A stretch of DNA of 34,681 nucleotides, taken from positions 1-34,681 of the forward strand of contig CAKQGY010000012.1 in assembly GCA_934234055.1 (NCBI GenBank), written 5' to 3'. The position numbers and the translations under genes were made by a program. The notes below the pieces were generated by a model. That model searched no databases and was not told the origin of the DNA. It saw nothing but the letters and a program-made list of their open reading frames with translations. Source of the DNA: an uncultured Alphaproteobacteria bacterium. Its GTDB lineage: Bacteria > Pseudomonadota > Alphaproteobacteria > CAAHEQ01 > UBA3637. Every line of letters starts with the position of its first letter. The stretch's first letter is position 1. Of the stretch, positions 23,039 through 29,721 are shown in pieces.

Positions 23039-24506
23039 CTCATCTGAATTAGAGACAAAACGGCTGAAACGTGAAGTTTTGGTCCGGTTAATAAAAGCGT
23101 TTATGTCGGATAATTTTGCAGAAAATACCCGCCTGATCCCCTATGAAATGCGCCCCAAAAACTCGGAAGTTCCTTTTCGCTGTTGTGTGTATAAAGAGCG
23201 GGGAATTTTACGAGCCAGGACTTTGGCGGGGTTGGGCTTTTCCATTGAAGAAGATGACGAAAAAACATTACTGTCGGACTATGCCAAGCGTGCATTAGAG
23301 CGCACACAAACCGATCCGAACCCCCTGACGGTGGTGGAAAGTGCTTGCCACAGTTGTCCGGCATCACGAATCTATGTAACGGAACTATGCCAAAATTGTG
23401 TGGCGCGGCCGTGTATGAATGCATGCCGATTTGGAGCAATTTCACACGTGAACGGACGATCCATTATTGACCCGACCAAGTGCAAGAAATGCGGCATGTG
23501 TATGAGTGCGTGCCCCTATGGCGCGATTGTCAAAACGGTTGTGCCGTGCGAAAATGCCTGCCCCGTGGGCGCGATTGCCAAAGACGAGCACGGTTTTGCA
23601 CGCATTGATAAGGACAAATGTATTTCATGTGGTAAATGTGTTTCTGCTTGTCCATTCGGTGCAGTCCATGCGAAATCCCAAATCATTGATATATTAAAAG
23701 ACATTAAGGCCGGTAAAGAGGTTATCGCCTTGATTGCGCCGGCTTTGATCGGACACCTGCCCTGCACGCCGGAACAAATTCAAGATGCTTTGAAAAAAGT
23801 TGGTTTTACATCGGTTTATGAAGTTGCACAAGGGGCTGATATTACCGCGACGACCGAAGCCAAAGACTTCCAAGAACGCTTGGAAGCCGGGGCACCATTT
23901 ATGACAACTTCGTGCTGTGCGGCATATAACGAGTTGGTGAAAAAACACTTGCCCGAAATTAAACCCTATGTCTCCGATGCGCACACACCGCTGTATTATA
24001 CGGCCGAGTTGGTCAAAAAAGAACGACCCGATGCCGTCACCGTGTTCATCAGTCCCTGCTTTGCCAAACGACGTGAAGTATTAGATAGCCCGAATATCAA
24101 CTATGTGATGAACTTTGAAGAATTGGGGGCTACTTTGATCGCGATGGGAATTGAGTTGGATACCTGTGAGACAAAAGATTTTGATTATAAAAGCTCAAAA
24201 GAAGCGCGTGAATTTGCCCTCAGCGGAGGAGTGGCCAATTCGGTTCGGGCTGCATGGAAAGGAGAACCTGACGCCGTGAAGCCTGTGGTTATCAATGGCT
24301 TGGACAAAGCGGCGATCCGGGATTTGAAAATCTATGCAAAGCTAGGAAAATGTGCGGCCGGCAACTTGATTGAAGTCATGTGTTGCCCCGGCGGGTGTAT
24401 CGCAGGGAATGCATGCTTGGGCGCCCTGAAAGAAGCGTCAAAGAAGGTCAAGGATTACGGCGACCAGGGGGAATCCTTGGAAACCAGAAAAAACGAGACG
24501 GCTTAA
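23031..24506 (+). CDS. [FeFe]-hydrogenase, catalytic type with multiple [4Fe-4S] clusters
   Basis: A 491-residue iron-only hydrogenase, probably interconverting protons and H2 with ferredoxin as partner. The N-terminal part (about 1-115) has cysteines but no motif I can assign. Next come cluster motifs at Cys120/123/128/132, Cys151/154/157 with Cys161, Cys173/177 and Cys197/200/203/207. The H-cluster domain (about 225-470) has TTSCCAAY (proton relay Cys295, ligand Cys296), SPCFAKRRE (Cys343) and VMCCPGGC (Cys452, Cys456). All catalytic cysteines are present. Ala follows the L1 cysteines where Pro is usual, and Ser replaces the usual Met before Pro342; together with the length this fits the less-studied group B enzymes. 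HydE, HydF and HydG maturases are not in the window and must be encoded elsewhere if the enzyme is active. Confidence 0.9.
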   Translation: MTNSSELETKRLKREVLVRLIKAFMSDNFAENTRLIPYEMRPKNSEVPFRCCVYKERGILRARTLAGLGFSIEEDDEKTLLSDYAKRALERTQTDPNPLTVVESACHSCPASRIYVTELCQNCVARPCMNACRFGAISHVNGRSIIDPTKCKKCGMCMSACPYGAIVKTVVPCENACPVGAIAKDEHGFARIDKDKCISCGKCVSACPFGAVHAKSQIIDILKDIKAGKEVIALIAPALIGHLPCTPEQIQDALKKVGFTSVYEVAQGADITATTEAKDFQERLEAGAPFMTTSCCAAYNELVKKHLPEIKPYVSDAHTPLYYTAELVKKERPDAVTVFISPCFAKRREVLDSPNINYVMNFEELGATLIAMGIELDTCETKDFDYKSSKEAREFALSGGVANSVRAAWKGEPDAVKPVVINGLDKAAIRDLKIYAKLGKCAAGNLIEVMCCPGGCIAGNACLGALKEASKKVKDYGDQGESLETRKNETA

Positions 24507-24524
24507 AAACAGGCCTAATCACCC

Positions 24525-24558
24525 AACACCCGCCGGTCTAAAACGGTGGGTGTTTGTT
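24525..24558 (+). terminator. Terminator of the hydrogenase operon
   Basis: An 11-bp stem (AACACCCGCCG with CGGTGGGTGTT, one G-U pair), an 8-nt loop and TTTGTT following. Confidence 0.8.
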
Positions 24559-24576
24559 ATGGCGTTCGTGATTCGT

Positions 24577-24622
24577 GGATTGCCCCAGGGTGGACGGAAA
24601 AATACCCGCCCTTCGCAATGAC
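24577..24622. repeat. REP-like dispersed repeat, copy 2 (different core)
   Basis: Has the same ends as the other copies (GGATTGCC ... TTCGCAATGAC) but a different core (CCAGGGTGGACGG...). It lies directly behind the hydrogenase operon terminator and 19 bp before copy 3. Confidence 0.6.
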
Positions 24623-24641
24623 AAATTGACTCTTTGATTAT

Positions 24642-24677
24642 GGATTGCCACGCCGGCAAGCCGGCTTGCAATGACGG
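24642..24677. repeat. REP-like dispersed repeat, copy 3
   Basis: GGATTGCCACGCC, a palindromic core GGCAAGCCGGCTTGC, then AATGACGG. It closely matches copy 1 at 213-245. The 24507-24833 intergenic stretch contains nothing else coding; apart from the two terminators and two repeats it holds only short, imperfect GC-rich inverted repeats around 24711-24740. Confidence 0.7.
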
Positions 24678-24769
24678 CAGAGAAAAGCAATAGCGGGCTC
24701 TCGTTTACACAGCCCACCGGAATGATGCCGGAAGAATGGTGGCCGGATTCAAATCACGCAATGCACGAA

Positions 24770-24818
24770 ATAACAAAAAAAACAAGCATTCATTAAATTA
24801 TCAAATGAATGCTTGTTT
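24770..24818 (-). terminator. Strong terminator of the 24834-25406 gene
   Basis: A perfect 15-bp stem (AAACAAGCATTCATT with AATGAATGCTTGTTT) with a 9-nt loop; on the minus strand it is followed by TTTTTTGTTATT. Confidence 0.9.
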
Positions 24819-24833
24819 AAGGCATATACAATA

Positions 24834-25406
24834 TTATCGTTCGTTTTTGCGTCTTTCCATCAATTTTTTATTGGCTTCAAAACGCTTCATTTCTTCGGCT
24901 TTACGCAGCTTCATCACTTCCGGCGCAGACAAAGGCTTCCCTTCTTTTTCTGCTTGGGAAACCGCATCTTCACGTGCCTCTCTCAGCTTTTTAGAAAAGC
25001 CGGAAATGAACTTCTCTTTGTCTTGCAATTTATCTGAATTCTTTTCCACATCAATGCCATAATACTTTTTTGCTTCGGCAATATGTTTATTCAAATCCCG
25101 TTTATATTCGTCAACTCCCATCTCTATTTGAACTGTCTTCACCGCTGCTTTTCCAAATTTAGCAACTGCACGTCTATATGTCAAGACACTGCCCAACGCC
25201 GTGCCAGCAACAGCACCTACTCCCACAATTCCCAAGGAGAGGACTCCGGTAGCAACAACAGGTCCGCTCAAAGCAGGCTGTACTAAAGCCAAAGCACATG
25301 TTAAACCTGTAGACCACAAACTACACCACATCAGTTTATCTGAAAGTTTTAACAGCCTTTTACATTCTTTTTTATCTTCCGGTTTCATTTTCACTTCTTC
25401 TTCCAT
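24834..25406 (-). CDS. Small membrane protein with coiled-coil tail, function unknown
   Basis: A 190-residue protein I do not recognise. A charged N-terminus (MEEEVKMKPEDKKECKRLL) precedes two hydrophobic segments (about residues 25-46 and 49-76, rich in Gly and Ala), probably a helical hairpin in the membrane. Residues 85-190 are strongly charged (Lys, Glu, Ala) and likely to be helical or coiled-coil, ending KLMERRKNER. AAAGGAGGT precedes the ATG, and a near-consensus promoter and a 15-bp terminator frame it as a well-expressed single gene. It separates tolA from the hydrogenase locus. Confidence 0.7.
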   Translation of the reverse strand: MEEEVKMKPEDKKECKRLLKLSDKLMWCSLWSTGLTCALALVQPALSGPVVATGVLSLGIVGVGAVAGTALGSVLTYRRAVAKFGKAAVKTVQIEMGVDEYKRDLNKHIAEAKKYYGIDVEKNSDKLQDKEKFISGFSKKLREAREDAVSQAEKEGKPLSAPEVMKLRKAEEMKRFEANKKLMERRKNER

Positions 25407-25440
25407 GATATACCTCCTTTGGCTTTGTTATTATATATTT

Positions 25441-25469
25441 AGTATAACACAAAAATTAAAAGTTGTCAA
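25441..25469 (-). promoter_or_regulatory. Near-consensus promoter of the 24834-25406 gene
   Basis: On the minus strand TTGACA (25469-25464), a 17-nt spacer and TATACT (25446-25441), 34 nt before the ATG. AT-rich flanks. Confidence 0.8.
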
Positions 25470-25554
25470 AAAAATATGAGATTATAAATTATGGCTTCTT
25501 CGGTCGTTATGCTCTTATTAGAATGATGGGGGGAGAAAAACAGAAAGCGGGGGG

Positions 25555-26430
25555 CTAAAAAATGCCGGCAAGGGGACTGAAGCGCAAGTGGATTTCTTTC
25601 CAGTCACCATAGTGATCCGCATAACGCTCGGCCAACATTTTGAACGGCGACTCTTCAGTCTTTTTATCGCAAATCCAAATTGCCCGCTCGGCACTTTCGG
25701 CCACAGACCGCTCTACACCGTTTCGCACTTTGCTCAGGATTTTAACCGAACGCACGGATCCATCTTTGTTTACCAGAACTTTTACCTCTATCACCAGGTC
25801 TTCAATCCCCTCTTTTCCTGCGTCCACATTCCAGTTTTTACGCAGTTGGTTGGCTATCAGATCCCGATCACTGACTGATACGATTTGTGATAAACTGCCA
25901 CCCGTGCCACCCTCTATGCCTTCGGTTATGGCGGGCGTATTTGTATCGGCCGGTTGCGGCGCGGGAGCTGCGCGTTTAATCTTGTCCACCGAGGCCAACA
26001 GGCTGTTCAAATCGGGCTTGGAACGCCCCGGTTTTCGGGTTGGCTCGGCAGATTTTGGTTGGGGCACGGGCTTGTTTTTTGAGATTGGTTTGTTTGTCGG
26101 TTTGGGTTCCACAACCGGAGCAGCATTTTTAACGGGCGGCTGAGGTTTTGGCTTGGGTGGTGCGGATGGGACAGGTTGCACTTTCGTTGACCGAACAGTT
26201 GCGGATTTCGGTTTTGAAGGCACAACCGTTTGTTTCTTGGAAGCCGGTTTAGCCTGCTTTTTCGGCGGGAGATTCGTCTTATCCGATATTTGAACTTTGG
26301 TCAAATCCACCATAATCAGCGACGCCGGCGTCGGTTTCATATCAAAGCGTGCCAGCGAAAAGTCCATAGCCATTAAAGCCAGGACAATCCCGTGAAGCAC
26401 AGCCGATGAAATGAATGAACGCGACAGCAC
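25555..26430 (-). CDS. tolA: TolA-like energy transducer
   Basis: Inner-membrane protein spanning the periplasm; with TolQR it couples the proton motive force to outer-membrane constriction during division. The 291 residues have an N-terminal transmembrane helix (about 8-24), a long Pro/Lys-rich linker (about 55-140, PKPKPQPP-like runs) and a C-terminal TonB/TolA-type domain (about 185-285). The linker is Pro-rich as in TonB, so TonB is an alternative, but the tolQ-tolR context favours TolA. The start directly follows the tolR stop. The expected next genes, tolB and pal, are missing: the tract ends here, followed by 148 bp and an unrelated gene. Confidence 0.85.
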   Translation of the reverse strand: MLSRSFISSAVLHGIVLALMAMDFSLARFDMKPTPASLIMVDLTKVQISDKTNLPPKKQAKPASKKQTVVPSKPKSATVRSTKVQPVPSAPPKPKPQPPVKNAAPVVEPKPTNKPISKNKPVPQPKSAEPTRKPGRSKPDLNSLLASVDKIKRAAPAPQPADTNTPAITEGIEGGTGGSLSQIVSVSDRDLIANQLRKNWNVDAGKEGIEDLVIEVKVLVNKDGSVRSVKILSKVRNGVERSVAESAERAIWICDKKTEESPFKMLAERYADHYGDWKEIHLRFSPLAGIF

Positions 26431-26856
26431 TTATTTTTTCTTCCCCACCTGCATCATTTGAGAATCCGTTTTCAAGCCCACCTGTGTAAAGCCCGCGGCG
26501 CGCAACAGAGCCATTACCTCTATCACGCGGCCATAGTCAGCCTTAAAATCACCGCTGATCACCATTTGGATTTTGGGATTCTCTTGGACAATGGCCTGGA
26601 CCTTGGACACAAGTTTAGAGAGAGGAATAACTTCACTGCCGATATAGATTTTGCCTTGGGCATCAACACTGATATCCAAGGTTTGAGACTGACCCTCTAT
26701 TTGCTTGCCGTCTCCGCGCGGAAGATTGAGCGGAATACCGCTGGTCATCAGAGGCGCCGTAATCATAAAAATTGCCAACAGTGAAGTCATAATGTCTATC
26801 AGCGGGGTTAAATTGACCTCGGAGCGCACTTTGTTCCGACGACGTGTTTTAATCAT
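26431..26856 (-). CDS. tolR: Tol-Pal system protein TolR
   Basis: ExbD/TolR-family inner-membrane protein; with TolQ it forms the proton channel. The 141 residues have a short cytosolic N-terminus (RRRNKVRSEVNLTPLIDIM), one transmembrane helix (about 18-38) carrying the channel Asp in LIDIMTSLLAIFM, and a periplasmic domain. It sits gap-free between tolQ and tolA. Confidence 0.95.
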   Translation of the reverse strand: MIKTRRRNKVRSEVNLTPLIDIMTSLLAIFMITAPLMTSGIPLNLPRGDGKQIEGQSQTLDISVDAQGKIYIGSEVIPLSKLVSKVQAIVQENPKIQMVISGDFKADYGRVIEVMALLRAAGFTQVGLKTDSQMMQVGKKK

Positions 26857-27555
26857 CTACTCCTCCGTCTGTTCCAGCTGACGCGACAAAATAGCCCCCA
26901 GTTCGCCGGCAAATCGCTCCATACGCTGAGTCATTCGGTCAATGTCGTTCGTCAGTTTGTTATACGCAATCACCGCCGGAATGGCCGCTATCAATCCCAC
27001 CGCCGTGGTGAACAAAGCCTCGGCCACGCCGGGAGCAACGGCGGCTATATTCGTGCTCTGAGTCGCCCCGATCGCGTTAAAAGCGTCCATAATGCCCCAC
27101 ACCGTGCCGAACAGCCCCAACAGCGGCGCCACAGACCCCGTGGAGGCCAAAAATGTCATACGCGTTTCCAGTTTTTCAACCTGCTTGTCAATCACGATTT
27201 GCATTACTTTATCCAGCCGTTCGGACAATTTAATGGTGGCTTTTTTGGTTTTGCCGTCCCGCACCGAACGACGCCATTCTTGAATCGCTCCCACAAAAAT
27301 GGCTGCCAGGGGATTGCGAGCGTCCTTGGCATAAGTGGTATACAAAGTATCCAGCGACCCGCCTGACCAAAACTTGGTCTCAAAATCTTTCATCTTTTGA
27401 CGGATGCGTTTGAACAAAAAAGCCTTGTCAAATATAATCGTCCAGCACCAAACCGATGTGAACAAAAGCCCCAAAATCAAGGCCTTCATAAACAGGTCCG
27501 AATCCATGAACATACCATACATTGATAACGATTGATGAAGGGTTTCACCTTGCAT
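26857..27555 (-). CDS. tolQ: Tol-Pal system protein TolQ
   Basis: MotA/TolQ/ExbB family channel subunit. The 232 residues have three transmembrane helices (about 22-42, 135-160, 172-195) and the family hallmark GLFGTVWGIMDAFNAIG, followed by VAPGVAEALFTTAVGLIAAIPA. AAGGAG lies 9 nt before the ATG. It is 1 nt downstream of ybgC and abuts tolR. Confidence 0.97.
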   Translation of the reverse strand: MQGETLHQSLSMYGMFMDSDLFMKALILGLLFTSVWCWTIIFDKAFLFKRIRQKMKDFETKFWSGGSLDTLYTTYAKDARNPLAAIFVGAIQEWRRSVRDGKTKKATIKLSERLDKVMQIVIDKQVEKLETRMTFLASTGSVAPLLGLFGTVWGIMDAFNAIGATQSTNIAAVAPGVAEALFTTAVGLIAAIPAVIAYNKLTNDIDRMTQRMERFAGELGAILSRQLEQTEE

Positions 27556-27556
27556 T

Positions 27557-27973
27557 TTAATTTTCTCCTTGATGTTGCATATAGTTGATAAATAAATCTT
27601 TCATTGCGGAATCCAGTCGTGTGGGGCGCAGAGAGGTGGTATCCACAAAAGCCAATTGCAAGCGAACCTCGGCCACCCGATGATTACCGCAGGATACCTC
27701 TTGACGCACCTGCATACTGGCGTTTTTAATCTCGTCCACCAGCACATTGATTGTCAGAACATCGTCCAAGCGCGCCGGTTCAAAAAAATCCATTTCCAGA
27801 TGACGCAGCACAATTGCGTGGCCACCGGCCATAATGCCCCGATTACTGAGACCCAAAGCGGTGATCCAATCGGTGCGGGCGCGCTCGGCATACTTCAAAT
27901 AATTCGCGTGATAAACGATCCCCTCGGCGTCGGTATCCTGAAAGCAAACACGCATCTGCCAAGTATGAGCCAT
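27557..27973 (-). CDS. ybgC: Tol-Pal-associated acyl-CoA thioesterase
   Basis: A hotdog-fold thioesterase of the 4-hydroxybenzoyl-CoA/YbgC type, 138 residues. The signature FQDTDAEGIVYHANYLKYAERAR (split here as two contiguous motifs around catalytic Asp15 and Tyr21-His22) is complete. YbgC is almost always encoded with tolQRA and may act on phospholipid-related acyl-CoAs. The start overlaps the ruvB stop by one base. Confidence 0.96.
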   Translation of the reverse strand: MAHTWQMRVCFQDTDAEGIVYHANYLKYAERARTDWITALGLSNRGIMAGGHAIVLRHLEMDFFEPARLDDVLTINVLVDEIKNASMQVRQEVSCGNHRVAEVRLQLAFVDTTSLRPTRLDSAMKDLFINYMQHQGEN

Positions 27974-28992
27974 TACACACCCCCCAGCAAATCCGGCTGA
28001 ACCGACGGAGCCGACAGCCCCAAATGCTTAAATCCGGCCGCCGACAGCATACGCCCCCGCGGCGTGCGCATAACCAGCCCCAATTGCATCAGGTAAGGCT
28101 CTATCACTTCCTCAATCGTGTCACGCTCTTCGGACAGGGCCGCCGACAATGTATCTGCCCCCACCGGACCGCCGGCATACTTTTCGGCGATGCACATCAA
28201 ATACCGCCGATCCATAGCATCCAGGCCCATTTTATCCACATCTAAACGTGTTAAAGCCAAATCTGCAATAGACTTGTCCACAGGTCTGTCGCCCGCAAAA
28301 TCACGCACACGGCGCAACAAGCGACCCGCCACTCGCGGAGTTCCGCGCGACCGCTTGGCAATTTCGTGCGCGCCGTCTTCGGTCATGGTCAAGTTGAGTA
28401 AATGAGCCCCGCGCTTGACAATTTTCATCAGATCATCTGTGGTATAGAACTCTAATCGCATCGGGATTCCAAACCGATCCCGCAAAGGTGTGGACAGCAG
28501 ACCCGATCGCGTTGTCGCCCCGACCAGCGTGAACGGTGGTAAGTCAATCCGAACCGATCGCGCCGCGGGCCCCTCGCCGATGATAATGTCCAGCTGAAAA
28601 TCCTCCATCGCGGAATAAAGCACTTCCTCAACCGTGGGATTCAGGCGGTGAATTTCGTCAATAAACAAGACATCTTTGGGTTCCAGATTCGTTAAAATAG
28701 CAGCCAGATCACCGGCCTTGGAAATCATCGGGCCGGCCGTCGGACGAAAGCCGACGCCCAACTCTTTGGAAATGATTTGCGCCAAAGTCGTTTTACCCAA
28801 CCCCGGCGGGCCGAACAGCAAAGTATGATCCAGCGCATCGCCCCGTTTTTTGGCAGCCTCAATAAACACGCGCAAGTTACCGCACAAGCCCTTTTGCCCC
28901 ACGAAATCGTCCAGCGATTGCGGACGCAAACCGGTATAAAGCTCTTCATCTCCGGCCATTTTCTGTGGCGTAATAATCCTGTTCTCTACCAT
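27973..28992 (-). CDS. ruvB: Holliday junction branch-migration helicase RuvB
   Basis: AAA+ motor that drives branch migration together with RuvA. The 339 residues contain Walker A (FGPPGLGKTTLAQ), Walker B (VLFIDEIHR), sensor-1 TRSGLLSTPLRDRFG with the arginine finger region, and the C-terminal winged helix (TPRGRML). The gene lies between ruvA and ybgC in one transcription unit. Confidence 0.98.
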   Translation of the reverse strand: MVENRIITPQKMAGDEELYTGLRPQSLDDFVGQKGLCGNLRVFIEAAKKRGDALDHTLLFGPPGLGKTTLAQIISKELGVGFRPTAGPMISKAGDLAAILTNLEPKDVLFIDEIHRLNPTVEEVLYSAMEDFQLDIIIGEGPAARSVRIDLPPFTLVGATTRSGLLSTPLRDRFGIPMRLEFYTTDDLMKIVKRGAHLLNLTMTEDGAHEIAKRSRGTPRVAGRLLRRVRDFAGDRPVDKSIADLALTRLDVDKMGLDAMDRRYLMCIAEKYAGGPVGADTLSAALSEERDTIEEVIEPYLMQLGLVMRTPRGRMLSAAGFKHLGLSAPSVQPDLLGGV

Positions 28993-28993
28993 G

Positions 28994-29608
28994 CTAAATC
29001 TGTCCTTTTCCTATTTCTTTTAATGCAAGGCGAATGACTTCACCAACGGAGGCGGACGGGTTTTCACGCACGATTGATGCAACGGTCAAGCCGGCCTCGG
29101 TGCGCGAATAGCCCAAATTGACCAAAGCCGAAACCGCTTCATTCAGCACCCGAGTTCCACCCGCGACAGGAGCATCACCCAAGGGCATCGCCTCGTTACA
29201 GCCAAGGCTTCCCAGTTTTCCTTTCAGTTCCGTTACAATTCGAATACCCAGCTTTGGGCCGACACCGCTTGCCCGCGTAAAAGCCTTGGGATCTCCGGTC
29301 ATAACGGCCATTTGAATATCATTGGGAGACAAGGCCGACAAAATCGCCAACGCCACTTTGGCACCGACACCCTGCACCGTGCTGAGATACCCGAAAGCCT
29401 GTTGCTCGGTCGCATCAGCAAAACCGATCAGATGGATGTGATCTTCACGCACCTGAGTTTCTATCATCAAGCTGACGGCGCCACCGGTTGTGGGCAATTT
29501 TCCAATCGTATTGGCCGAACAGAACACCCGATAGCCGACGCCTCCGACATCAAGGATAATATACCCTTCCCAAACCGAATCCAAAACACCTGTCAACTTT
29601 GCAATCAT
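28994..29608 (-). CDS. ruvA: Holliday junction DNA-binding protein RuvA
   Basis: Tetrameric junction-binding partner of RuvB. The 204 residues show domain I (MIAKLTGVLDS, then YIILDVGGVGYRV), the helix-hairpin-helix domain II with GVGAKVALAILS and GVGPKLGIRI, and the C-terminal RuvB-binding domain III (NLGYSRTEA). The start at 29608 is set by AAAGGAG; an in-frame ATG at 29644 lies upstream of the predicted promoter -10. ruvC, often the preceding gene, is absent here. Confidence 0.97.
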   Translation of the reverse strand: MIAKLTGVLDSVWEGYIILDVGGVGYRVFCSANTIGKLPTTGGAVSLMIETQVREDHIHLIGFADATEQQAFGYLSTVQGVGAKVALAILSALSPNDIQMAVMTGDPKAFTRASGVGPKLGIRIVTELKGKLGSLGCNEAMPLGDAPVAGGTRVLNEAVSALVNLGYSRTEAGLTVASIVRENPSASVGEVIRLALKEIGKGQI

Positions 29609-29628
29609 GACAAAACTCCTTTGCCGAT

Positions 29629-29657
29629 ATTTTAGCCGAAACATTTACAAAATACAA
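29629..29657 (-). promoter_or_regulatory. Promoter of ruvAB-ybgC-tolQRA
   Basis: On the minus strand TTGTAT (29657-29652), a 17-nt spacer and TAAAAT (29634-29629), 20 nt before the ruvA ATG. An inverted repeat covers its spacer and -35. Confidence 0.65.
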
Positions 29658-29663
29658 ATGTTT
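29639..29663. promoter_or_regulatory. Inverted repeat over the ruvA promoter, candidate operator
   Basis: A perfect 8-bp inverted repeat AAACATTT ... AAATGTTT with a 9-nt spacer spans the -35 and most of the spacer of the ruvA promoter. It does not match the GTTC-N7-GTTC LexA box of most alphaproteobacteria, so the regulator is unknown. Confidence 0.5.
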
Positions 29664-29721
29664 TCTGGACAAATGGCAAAAATAATTTCAGAAGCGTCCT
29701 GATCCCAGGCCGAAAGGCGGG

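Noticed and set aside
24736..25062. Plus-strand ORF opposite the 24834-25406 gene
   Set aside because: It runs through the terminator and opposite a gene with clear promoter and ribosome-binding site.
25507..25554. G-rich stretch after tolA as terminator
   Set aside because: The minus strand shows only C and T runs without a complementary arm, so no stem can form.
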